Below are positions 27,074 through 34,811 of a stretch of DNA of 51,099 nt, piece by piece. The notes beneath the pieces are model-generated. The model was not told the DNA's origin, did no database searches, and saw only the letters and a list, made by a program, of their open reading frames with translations. The first letter of the stretch is position 1; the number at the start of each line of letters is the position of its first letter. Origin of the DNA: Syntrophobacteraceae bacterium (GTDB lineage Bacteria > Desulfobacterota > Syntrophobacteria > Syntrophobacterales > Syntrophobacteraceae); the NCBI GenBank assembly GCA_018053185.1, contig JAGPLX010000001.1, positions 85,972 through 137,070 of the forward strand, given 5' to 3'. The position numbers and the translations under genes were made by a program.

Positions 27074-27327
27074 AAGAGGAAATCCTGAAGGAGTTGGAAG
27101 CAATCAAGGAAATGGTGCTTACCTGGAAGGCGAGCTATCTCCGGGAGGCATCGCCCGATGGCGGAGCTCAGTACCTGGTGGAGGACTTTTCCCTGGAAAT
27201 ACGGACTTTCGTCTACCCCTATGTGCGAAGGTTTTGCGAGATGGGTTGCCTCAACGAATCCGAAGCGATGGAATTCCTCGACGGTTGCGAGAATGAGGTC
27301 GAGGACCTTCGCAATGCCGTGGGATAG
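27070..27327 (+). CDS. Small helical acidic protein, 85 aa, unknown function
   Basis: An 85-aa, mostly helical, acidic protein (EEILKELEAIKEMVLTW at the start, a C-terminal acidic helix EFLDGCENEVEDL). The ATG at 27070 overlaps the stop of the Cys-rich gene (ATGA), which is strong evidence that it is really translated. Two cysteines (FCEMGC) in the middle are the only notable residues. Not recognised. Probably a small subunit or assembly partner of the neighbouring Cys-rich proteins. Confidence 0.65.
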   Translation: MKEEILKELEAIKEMVLTWKASYLREASPDGGAQYLVEDFSLEIRTFVYPYVRRFCEMGCLNESEAMEFLDGCENEVEDLRNAVG

Positions 27328-27435
27328 GTTTCGGTAAAGAATGTTGGGGGAATCCAGCATGTGGGGCGGGGCTTTTTCCCTGTGTCCCCTGTCCCTTCGA
27401 TCCCCCCGTCGTTGCAATCGCTGAGGAGAATGAGA

Positions 27436-27858
27436 ATGCCTGCAAAATGCCGTGTGATCGTTTGCGGGTTTGACCCCATGCTTGTCCGAGGGTACCTGAA
27501 GACGGGCTATAGAGCCCTTTGGTGGCATCTTCCCGATGAAATCTGGGAAGCGCACAGGCCCCTTCGAGGCAAGACGGTCTCGGGGAAGATCCTCGCTGTC
27601 TACAACGGCGACGCCGTCAAAACAGCCTCGCCCAACGAGCGCTACGAATGGAACACCGCCAAGGAATCCGGCCTGGCCGTGGTCATCCCGCCCGAGGTCA
27701 TCATCAAGTATCGACTGACCAAATTTCACTTTCTTGAACTCACCGTCGAACACGTTGGGGGAAAGAACGTGTACCCGGGCACCGAGAAGATGAGTTCCAA
27801 GTGGTGGCCCGAAGAGAAGATGAAGCTCGAATACAAACTGGCCTATGTGGCCCCATAG
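27436..27858 (+). CDS. Unknown 140-aa protein of CoA-transferase operon
   Basis: Not recognised. It is 140 aa, with mixed alpha/beta composition, several Trp (ALWWHLP, SKWWPEE) and a central beta-rich segment around GKTVSGKILAVYNGDAV and GLAVVIPPEVI. No signal peptide. I chose the ATG at 27436 because GAGGAG lies 7 bp upstream, whereas the ATG at 27430 is too close to it. A 108-bp gap separates it from the 85-aa gene, and 260 bp without a gene follow. The 27859-28118 spacer contains a CCTCCC/GGGAGG hairpin (about 27873-27901). Confidence 0.65.
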   Translation: MPAKCRVIVCGFDPMLVRGYLKTGYRALWWHLPDEIWEAHRPLRGKTVSGKILAVYNGDAVKTASPNERYEWNTAKESGLAVVIPPEVIIKYRLTKFHFLELTVEHVGGKNVYPGTEKMSSKWWPEEKMKLEYKLAYVAP

Positions 27859-28118
27859 TGCCCGAGGGGCCTTCTTTCCTCCCCCAGGACGAAAGGGAGG
27901 CAGGGTGGGGCCCTTCCCCGTCCTCCACGGGATTCGGATCGGCCGGGGAAGAGTACCGGAAAGGAAGTAGCCGGCGGGATTTCCTCCCGACCGGGAGGGA
28001 ACCGGAACTGCGAGTCGCCACTACAACCCGTTTTTTTGTTCAGGGAGAAGGTTTCTCCTGAATGGACCGGAAGGGGAGTCGTTGCACCTGATCTCCGGCC
28101 GAAGGATCGAGATCGATC

Positions 28119-29345
28119 ATGACGACAATCGAGTGGCGTTATCGAGGCGGAGAAGAGCTGCAAGGTTCCGAAACGGAGCCTCGACACCCGGGGTGGTTGC
28201 CCCTGGTGTCCGTCCTCGAAACGGACGAGGCGATCTTTCGGGATTGCCTGTTCATGCCGGGGTTCGACATTTCCTCCAATATCTACCTTCTAGCGGGAGA
28301 GGATCTGGTCATTGTGGATCCCGGAAATGACTACACCGCTTACATGGAGCTTTTTGACACCCGGTACTCTCCGGAAGCGGTGAAAAAAGTGGTGCTTACC
28401 CATGGACATCGGGACCATTCCATGGGGGTGTTCGAGCTGCTGAGGGCCTACCCCGGTATCCAAAAGAGAGGAGGGTTTGAACTGGTCATGCACGAAGCCG
28501 GGCCTCCGGAGCTCAAAGAGGTCCCTAGGCAATTCGGGTGCCTTGTGACCGAGGTCCGGGGTGGAGAGACTCTAAGGCTGGGCCAGGCCGAATGGGAGGT
28601 GGTGTATACTCCCGGCCATACCATCGACGGGATCTGCCTAGTTCATGCCCCATCCAAAACGGCCTTCACGGGGGACATGGTCCAGCCTCACCTCATGGCC
28701 GAACCGGACAAGAACGCCGGGGGGGACTTGCGCCATTATCTCTACGGGATCAAAAAGCTGCTAAAAAAAGACATCGAGAACATCCTGCCGGGACACGGCT
28801 CCCCCGTTGCCGCCATTGGTCGACGGATCGTGGAAGAAACCTATATCGGTCTCCTGCTGCGAATCATCGGGACTGAATCCCCCATACCCTGGATGGACGG
28901 CGCATTGGCTCTATTGAAACGGGGGCTTCCTGAAGAAACGGTATTCTGCCTGGACAAAGAACTGGCCCGGCGGCCCGCCAATTCAAAGGCCCTGCACGTA
29001 AAAGCCTTGTGCCTGAATGAGCTGGGACGTTTCGAGGAGGCCATCGAAGCCCTGGATGAGCTCGAGAAACTGGAATCAAGGGAAGAGGAGGTCTTTTCCA
29101 TTCTGGCCCGGGGATATGCACTCATGGGATTGGGCAGCTATGAGGCGAGTGTCGGGGTTTTTGATCGGGTGTTGCGGGAGGACCCCAAGATGCACGATGC
29201 CCTCGTGTACAAAGGCATGGCCCTCTATCTCTCAGGACGCCGGGAGGAAGCCATGGAAATCACCCCGTTTCGAAACGAGTTTGTGGTCAGGTTCAAGGAG
29301 GAGATGGCCCGAAGCCGCCGGGCACCTGGATCCGGAGGCGGATAA
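28119..29345 (+). CDS. Metallo-beta-lactamase-fold hydrolase with C-terminal TPR-like repeats
   Basis: A 408-aa protein. Residues 30-240 form an MBL fold: THGHRDH (94-100) is the zinc-binding H-x-H-x-D-H motif, followed by TPGHTIDG, TGD (the bridging Asp) and LPGHGSP (last His). The region about 260-385 is helical, with TPR-like repeats (LCLNELGRFEEAIEALDEL, YEASVGVFDRVLREDP, ALVYKGMALYLSGRREEAM). It could hydrolyse a thioester, lactone or similar bond, and the TPRs suggest docking to a partner. It is the last plus-strand gene before the ribosomal operon, and its link to the CoA-transferase genes is positional only. The start ATG has a weak upstream AAGGA. Confidence 0.87.
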   Translation: MTTIEWRYRGGEELQGSETEPRHPGWLPLVSVLETDEAIFRDCLFMPGFDISSNIYLLAGEDLVIVDPGNDYTAYMELFDTRYSPEAVKKVVLTHGHRDHSMGVFELLRAYPGIQKRGGFELVMHEAGPPELKEVPRQFGCLVTEVRGGETLRLGQAEWEVVYTPGHTIDGICLVHAPSKTAFTGDMVQPHLMAEPDKNAGGDLRHYLYGIKKLLKKDIENILPGHGSPVAAIGRRIVEETYIGLLLRIIGTESPIPWMDGALALLKRGLPEETVFCLDKELARRPANSKALHVKALCLNELGRFEEAIEALDELEKLESREEEVFSILARGYALMGLGSYEASVGVFDRVLREDPKMHDALVYKGMALYLSGRREEAMEITPFRNEFVVRFKEEMARSRRAPGSGGG

Positions 29346-29494
29346 GGCGGCTTTCGTGACCCTGCGACGGTCTTCTTGTCCTCCCAATTCCTGCCGATGA
29401 CGGATCAGTCCTCGGCCCCGATTTCGCGATCTCGATCCTGCCACGGGTTCGAGCCGTCAGCTGCCGGCATTCCATGAATTCCGAAAGAAGCGGC

Positions 29495-29523
29495 TTGACA
29501 AGGTTCCGTTCATTTTTTATACA
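29495..29523 (+). promoter_or_regulatory. Consensus sigma70 promoter for rplM-rpsI
   Basis: TTGACA (29495-29500) and TATACA (29518-29523) are separated by exactly 17 bp and sit 45 bp before the rplM start. This is the best sigma70 match I noticed in the window and fits a strongly expressed ribosomal-protein operon. Confidence 0.85.
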
Positions 29524-29568
29524 TTAGCGCTTCATTTTGATATTCTTCTCACTCCTGGAGATGAAACC

Positions 29569-30003
29569 ATGAAGACGATCAGCGCTAAATTCGAGGCGGG
29601 GCGGCGCAAATGGATCCTGGTGGACGCCGAGGGAAAGTCCCTGGGAAGGCTTGCCAGCCAAGTCGCCGTGAGGCTTCGAGGAAAACACCTTCCTTATTTC
29701 ACCCCCCACGTGGATGTGGGGGATTTCGTGGTGGTGATCAATGCCGAAAAGATCCGGCTGACCGGTAAGAAATGGGATCAGAAGGTCTACTACCGGCATA
29801 GCGGCTATATGGGGGGATTGAAGGTCACAACGGCCAAGAAGCTCAACCAGGACAATCCTGAGAGGATGATCCGCCTGGCCGTGTGGGGGATGTTGCCCAA
29901 GAACCGTCTGGGCAGAAAACTATTGAGAAAGCTCAAGGTCTACCGGGGTTCGGAACACCCCCACGAAGCCCAACAACCGACGCAAATCACCTTAGCCACA
30001 TAA
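29569..30003 (+). CDS. rplM: 50S ribosomal protein L13
   Basis: The 144-aa L13, standard length. It starts [29 protein letters not shown] and includes [12 protein letters not shown] and the conserved MLPKNRLGR and [11 protein letters not shown]. It has a consensus promoter upstream and rpsI 25 bp downstream, the conserved bacterial pairing. The run of Arg/Lys residues fits its rRNA-binding role in the 50S subunit. No anomalies. Confidence 0.97.
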   Translation: MKTISAKFEAGRRKWILVDAEGKSLGRLASQVAVRLRGKHLPYFTPHVDVGDFVVVINAEKIRLTGKKWDQKVYYRHSGYMGGLKVTTAKKLNQDNPERMIRLAVWGMLPKNRLGRKLLRKLKVYRGSEHPHEAQQPTQITLAT

Positions 30004-30028
30004 ACGAACAAGTCAGGAGACTCAAGGA

Positions 30029-30421
30029 ATGCCGGAACAACGTTTTTATGCCACGGGGAAACGCAAGACCGCGGTCGCTCGAGTTTGGTTGCAGATGGGG
30101 ACGGGTCGTGTGGTGATCAACAAGAAACCGGTGGATGAATACCTCGACCGGGAAACCAGCAAGATGATCATCTCCCAACCCCTGATTGTGACGGGCACCT
30201 ACGGCAAGATGGATGTTCTTGTCAGTGTGAATGGAGGCGGAGGGTCCGGACAAGCGGGGGCGATCCGTCACGGCATTTCCAGGGCTCTTCTGGAGTTCAA
30301 CCCTGAATTCCGCGAAGTGCTGAAGAAGGCCGGGTTCTTGACACGGGACTCCCGGGTAAAGGAACGAAAGAAGTACGGGCGTCGCAGCGCTCGAGCTCGT
30401 TTCCAGTATTCCAAGCGCTAA
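30029..30421 (+). CDS. rpsI: 30S ribosomal protein S9
   Basis: The 130-aa S9, standard length. Its N-terminus [16 protein letters not shown] and C-terminus [14 protein letters not shown] are diagnostic; the basic C-terminal tail reaches the P-site tRNA. Co-transcribed with rplM from the upstream promoter. The usual [13 protein letters not shown] helix is present. Confidence 0.97.
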   Translation: MPEQRFYATGKRKTAVARVWLQMGTGRVVINKKPVDEYLDRETSKMIISQPLIVTGTYGKMDVLVSVNGGGGSGQAGAIRHGISRALLEFNPEFREVLKKAGFLTRDSRVKERKKYGRRSARARFQYSKR

Positions 30422-30623
30422 AGAACGATCTTCCCCGCAAGGATGAAGGCTGCCGCCCGGTTCGACGACATCCTGCCGTCATCCGGCGAGGGGCAGACGG
30501 CGCGGAAGAACTCTTGCCTCCCGGCTGGAAGGATCGAGACATCGCCTTTCCCATCCGAGGGGGACCGGGGTCACGAGGGAAAGGAAACCGGCGCCTTTCC
30601 CGGCGAAAGGTGGCGAGACACAG

Positions 30624-30652
30624 GGGGCGTTACACGGGGAGTGTAGCGCCCC
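30624..30652 (+). terminator. Strong hairpin between rpsI and argC
   Basis: A 12-bp stem (left arm 30624-30635 GGGGCGTTACAC, right arm 30641-30652 GTGTAGCGCCCC, one G-T pair) with a 5-nt loop. ATATTTGT follows, only a short T-run, so it may terminate or attenuate the rplM-rpsI transcript, or act as a 5' structure of argC, whose ATG is 27 nt downstream. Confidence 0.6.
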
Positions 30653-30678
30653 ATATTTGTGGATCGAGGACGGATGTT

Positions 30679-31716
30679 ATGTTGCGAATAGCCGTTGCAG
30701 GAGCATCGGGGTATACGGGATTCGAACTGGTGCGAATCCTGAGCATGCACCCCCAGGCCCGGTTGACCATGATCACCTCGCGCGCCCAGACCGGACAGAG
30801 GCTGGACGATTTCTACCCGGCTCTCAGGGCACACTGTGAGTTGGTCTTCGAAAACCCGGACCCGATTGAGCTTGCCTCGAGGTCGGACCTGGTCTTCACG
30901 GCCCTTCCCCACCAGGCGGCCATGGATCTCATGCCGCAGCTGCTGGGGGCGGGCGCCAGAGTCATCGATCTTAGTGCCGACTACCGGTTTCGGGATCCTG
31001 CAGTCTATGAAGCATGGTATCAGCCCCACAAGACTCCCGAACTTCTTTCGGAGGCGGTCTATGGACTGCCCGAACTCCACCGCGAACAGATTTGCGGGGC
31101 TCGCCTGGTAGCCAACCCCGGCTGCTATCCCACGAGCGTCATCCTGGCCATGGCCCCGCTTCTGAAGGAATCACTCATCGACCCGGGCACCATCATTGCC
31201 GACTCCAAATCGGGAGTCTCCGGTGCGGGGCGGGGTGTTTCCCTGGGGGTCCATTTCTGTGAAGTGAACGAAGGTCTCAAGGCCTATAAGGTTGCCGAAC
31301 ATCGCCACCGGCCCGAAATGGAACAGGAGCTGAGCTGGATTGCAGGCGAGCCTGTTCGGATCACTTTCTCCCCACACCTGGTTCCCATGAGCCGGGGCAT
31401 CCTGAGTACGGTGTACGCTGCCTTGAAAGATGGGATCACCACCGCCCATGTTCAGGATGCCTTTCAGTCCTACTACGCCTCGGCTCCCTTCGTTCGCCTC
31501 TGCGGTTCCAGGGAACTTCCCGGCACCCTCCAGGTTCGAGGGAGCAATTACTGTGACCTGGGTTGGCGGGTGGATGAACCCACCCGGCGAGTCATCGTGG
31601 TCTCGGTGATCGACAATCTGACTCGAGGCGCTTCGGGGCAAGCCGTTTGCAACATGAACCTGATGTTTGGGCTTTCCGAAGACCTGGGGCTGAATTACCC
31701 GCCCTGGCAGCCATGA
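30679..31716 (+). CDS. argC: N-acetyl-gamma-glutamyl-phosphate reductase
   Basis: A 345-aa ArgC, the NADPH-dependent third step of arginine synthesis. It has GASGYTGFEL (8-17, nucleotide-binding), the active-site Cys149 in ANPGCYPTS, SGVSGAGRG, and the catalytic His region AEHRHRPEMEQEL. The ATG at 30679 has GAGGA 8 bp upstream and follows the hairpin. Its place behind rplM-rpsI is a known deltaproteobacterial order. Confidence 0.96.
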   Translation: MLRIAVAGASGYTGFELVRILSMHPQARLTMITSRAQTGQRLDDFYPALRAHCELVFENPDPIELASRSDLVFTALPHQAAMDLMPQLLGAGARVIDLSADYRFRDPAVYEAWYQPHKTPELLSEAVYGLPELHREQICGARLVANPGCYPTSVILAMAPLLKESLIDPGTIIADSKSGVSGAGRGVSLGVHFCEVNEGLKAYKVAEHRHRPEMEQELSWIAGEPVRITFSPHLVPMSRGILSTVYAALKDGITTAHVQDAFQSYYASAPFVRLCGSRELPGTLQVRGSNYCDLGWRVDEPTRRVIVVSVIDNLTRGASGQAVCNMNLMFGLSEDLGLNYPPWQP

Positions 31717-31783
31717 GGCATGTGCAAGGGGAGCGGCAGTCCAACTTGCGTGCCGCTTCAGGGAGGAAGGACACCGAGGGGCA

Positions 31784-32554
31784 ATGGCCGGACGTAATAT
31801 CAGACTGGTGCTTGAATACGACGGATCGCACTACCACGGCTGGCAGCGCCAGAGGGGCCTGCTCACCATCCAGGAGGTCCTGGAATCCCGGCTGGAGATC
31901 ATGCTCAATCGTCCCATGAGTGTCCGTGCCTCCGGGCGAACGGACGCAGGGGTTCATGCCAAAGGCCAGGTTGTCAATTTCTATAGCGAGACCCGCATGA
32001 TGCCCCAGGAGATCCAAAGGGGTCTGAACAGCCTCCTTCCCGGGGATGTGGTGGTTCTTGCCGCCGAGGAGGTGCCGGACTCTTTCCATGCTCAATTTTC
32101 CGCCACAAGCAAAACCTACGAGTACCGGATCCTCAACCGGCCGGAGCCGTCGGCCCTGGAAAGGCATTATGCCTGGCACATCCGCCGTCCTCTTTGTCTG
32201 GATTCCATCTTTGAATCCTTGAAATTGTTGACGGGCTCGCACGATTTCGCCGCGTTCATGGCTTCAGGAGGCTCCGTTCGTTGCACGGAGCGTGAACTCA
32301 CGCAAGCTTCCGTCGAACAGCCCGATCCAGAGCACCTGATGTTTACCTTCGAGGCCAATGGATTCTTGCGGCACATGGTGAGGAACCTGGTGGGAACCCT
32401 GGTCGAGGTGGGGCTCGGGAAACGCATGCCGGAGGAGATTTCCTCAATCCTGGCGGCCAAGGATCGTCGTGCGGCGGGAATGACGGCTCCGGCCCATGGG
32501 CTGTACCTGGTATCCGTGCGGTATGATAAACGATTTCTTCCTTCTCATGAGTAA
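31784..32554 (+). CDS. truA: tRNA pseudouridine(38-40) synthase
   Basis: A 256-aa TruA. It has LEYDGSHYHGWQRQ at the N-terminus, the catalytic Asp54 in GRTDAGVHA, the FHAQFSATSKTYEY motif and the C-terminal FLRHMVRNLVGTLVEVG. It forms pseudouridine at positions 38-40 of tRNA anticodon arms. It starts 67 bp after argC and the aminotransferase gene begins 10 bp after its stop, suggesting one transcript. Confidence 0.96.
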   Translation: MAGRNIRLVLEYDGSHYHGWQRQRGLLTIQEVLESRLEIMLNRPMSVRASGRTDAGVHAKGQVVNFYSETRMMPQEIQRGLNSLLPGDVVVLAAEEVPDSFHAQFSATSKTYEYRILNRPEPSALERHYAWHIRRPLCLDSIFESLKLLTGSHDFAAFMASGGSVRCTERELTQASVEQPDPEHLMFTFEANGFLRHMVRNLVGTLVEVGLGKRMPEEISSILAAKDRRAAGMTAPAHGLYLVSVRYDKRFLPSHE

Positions 32555-32564
32555 GGGGACCGGA

Positions 32565-33764
32565 ATGAGACTCTCTCAACGGGTGGCACGAATCAAGCCT
32601 TCGGCCACACTCACGATCAATGCCAAAGCAAAGGCACTCGGACAACAGGGGATCCGGGTCATCAATTTCGGTGTCGGGGAACCTGATTTCGACACGCCGG
32701 AATATATCCAGGAAGCAGCCATAGACGCCATTCGCAAGGGATACACGCGCTACACGGCCGTGGGTGGCATTGATGAGCTCAAAGACGCGATCCTCGAGAT
32801 GATACGCAATGAATACGGCCTGACCTATGGGCGGGAGAACGTCCTCGTTTCCTGTGGAGGGAAACATGCCCTCTACAACCTGTTTCAGGCACTCCTGGAT
32901 CCGGGAGACGAGGTGATCATCCCCTCCCCCTTCTGGGTTTCTTACCCGGATATGGTGGAACTGGCGGATGGGAAGCCGGTCTTCGTGAAGTGCCCCGAGT
33001 CCGGTGGTTTCAAGCTTCAGGCCGACGATCTCGAGAAGGCCATCACTTCCAGGACCCGCCTTCTCATCTGGAACAGTCCCTCCAATCCCACGGGAGTCCA
33101 CTATCGTCCGGCGGAAATGAAGCCCATTGCGGAAGTTCTCCTCAAATACGAGCACGTGGCCGTCGTCTCCGACGATATCTACTGCCGCATTCTTTTCGGA
33201 GATCACCGGTGGTGCAACCTTCCCATGGTCGAGAAACGACTCAAGGATCGCACTTTCATCATCAACGGGGTGAGCAAGACCTACTGCATGACCGGCTGGC
33301 GCATTGGGTATCTTGTGGGAGATCGGGATGCCGTTCGGGCGGCGTCGGACATTCAGAGCCAGTCGACGAGCAATCCCACCTCCATAGCCCAGTGGGCGAG
33401 CGCAGCAGCGCTCCGGGATCACGAATCGAAAATCCGGGACATGGTCCGGGAGTTTGAATCACGCAGTCATTATGTATTGGAGAGGCTTCGCCAGATTCCG
33501 GGAGTCTCCTGCCCGGAGCCTGCGGGAGCTTTCTACGTCTTTCCCAACTTCGGTCATTACCTCGGTAAAAAAGATGGTGAGAAGGTCATTCGGAGTTCGG
33601 AGGACCTGGCGGAATATCTCCTGGAAAAGGCTCACCTGGCGGTTGTCCCCGGGGGGGCCTTTGGAGAAGACCGGTGCCTTCGCCTTTCGTACGCCCTCTC
33701 GATGAAAGACCTCGAGGAAGGATTCGATCTCCTGGGGAAAGCCCTGGCCGAGCTCGAAAGCTGA
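32565..33764 (+). CDS. Aspartate-type (class I) PLP aminotransferase
   Basis: A 399-aa fold-type I aminotransferase of the AspC/AatA Ib subgroup. It has INFGVGEPDFDTPE (33-46), NSPSNPTGVHY (170-180), the D-x-Y pair in SDDIYCRI, the PLP lysine Lys238 in VSKTYCMTGWRIGY, and the substrate-carboxylate Arg near the C-terminus (CLRLSYALS). Likely aspartate/2-oxoglutarate or prephenate transamination. The start ATG at 32565 has AAGGGG upstream; an ATG six codons earlier overlaps truA and is less likely. Confidence 0.93.
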   Translation: MRLSQRVARIKPSATLTINAKAKALGQQGIRVINFGVGEPDFDTPEYIQEAAIDAIRKGYTRYTAVGGIDELKDAILEMIRNEYGLTYGRENVLVSCGGKHALYNLFQALLDPGDEVIIPSPFWVSYPDMVELADGKPVFVKCPESGGFKLQADDLEKAITSRTRLLIWNSPSNPTGVHYRPAEMKPIAEVLLKYEHVAVVSDDIYCRILFGDHRWCNLPMVEKRLKDRTFIINGVSKTYCMTGWRIGYLVGDRDAVRAASDIQSQSTSNPTSIAQWASAAALRDHESKIRDMVREFESRSHYVLERLRQIPGVSCPEPAGAFYVFPNFGHYLGKKDGEKVIRSSEDLAEYLLEKAHLAVVPGGAFGEDRCLRLSYALSMKDLEEGFDLLGKALAELES

Positions 33765-33914
33765 AGCCGAAGATTCAGAACGGATGGCAACGATCCCGGC
33801 CCGCGTTTGTCCGTACTTCCGGTAAGAATCCAGGTGGATACGGATACGTGGGTCCTCCGGATGACCTCATGGGCGAAGATTGATGGATGGTAGCCCAGTT
33901 GATTTGGTCATGCC

Positions 33915-34802
33915 TCACCGAAGGGCCCGAACTCGGGAGCCGACCTCGGGCCCGGACTCCCAGCATTCGCGCAGGGTGAAATCCCTCGATCGGTGGGAAG
34001 AGGACTGGTATACCTCGAAAGCGGCGCGCCGCCCTTCCACCGAAACTCTCACAATGGTCTGTTTATAATCGCTGTGACGGATCGACCCGGCATTGCCCAC
34101 GTGGATGAGGTCGATCCCGTCGACCTCCTGTGGATACCTCTCGTGGTGGTACACATGAGTGTGTGCCGCAAATACCCCTCGGACCCTTTCCCGGTGATCC
34201 AGCAGGACCCGCCATAGCTTCCAGTGGGAAAGCAGATTCAGAAAGACCGGTTCGTGCATGGCCAGGAAGATATGATCTATGGAGGGGGGTGTATCCAGGG
34301 CCGTGCGGAGCCACTTCAGAGAAAGAGCTCCCTTGAAAACCGATCCGTGGGCCGAATAGGGGTCGAGAACTATCAGGCGCACATTTTTCCAATCCATCGA
34401 GTAAGTAACGCTGTTTCCGGCGGGAGACCGAACCAGCTGCCCCATGGGTGCCAGGATGTCGTTCAGAATGAATTCCATATCCTCCCGGTTTTCGTGGTTG
34501 CCCCTGACGGGGAAAAGGAAAGGCGGCGGAGGGCCGAGTGCCTGCCGGAAGGCGGCGTAGCTTTGCGCTGTGGGGGTATTGTCCCCACAAAGCACGGCAA
34601 AATCCAGGGTAGGCTGGGTCGGATCCCCGTCGGGGCGCAGCTCGGCTATCTTATTCAGAACGTTCAGATAGGCGGGAAAGCCGTGTTGACTGTCCCCGAT
34701 TGCCACGAAAGACCACTTCTCTGCCCCTGCCCCTGCCGAGACGGGCGGCAGCAGCAGGACCAAAACAAGAAGGATGAATCCCTTGAAGCACGCGCATCTC
34801 AT
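33915..34802 (-). CDS. Secreted calcineurin-like metallophosphoesterase
   Basis: A 295-aa protein with a signal peptide (hydrophobic core about 9-20, cleavage near SAGAGA) and a calcineurin-like core: GDSQHG, LCGDN, RGNHEN, the AMHEP histidine and AAHTHVYHHE. These five blocks supply the di-metal ligands. It probably acts in the periplasm on phosphoesters of unknown identity. It starts 9 bp after the M16 peptidase stop, so the two are likely co-transcribed. Confidence 0.9.
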   Translation of the reverse strand: MRCACFKGFILLVLVLLLPPVSAGAGAEKWSFVAIGDSQHGFPAYLNVLNKIAELRPDGDPTQPTLDFAVLCGDNTPTAQSYAAFRQALGPPPPFLFPVRGNHENREDMEFILNDILAPMGQLVRSPAGNSVTYSMDWKNVRLIVLDPYSAHGSVFKGALSLKWLRTALDTPPSIDHIFLAMHEPVFLNLLSHWKLWRVLLDHRERVRGVFAAHTHVYHHERYPQEVDGIDLIHVGNAGSIRHSDYKQTIVRVSVEGRRAAFEVYQSSSHRSRDFTLRECWESGPEVGSRVRALR

Positions 34803-34811
34803 GGAACAACC

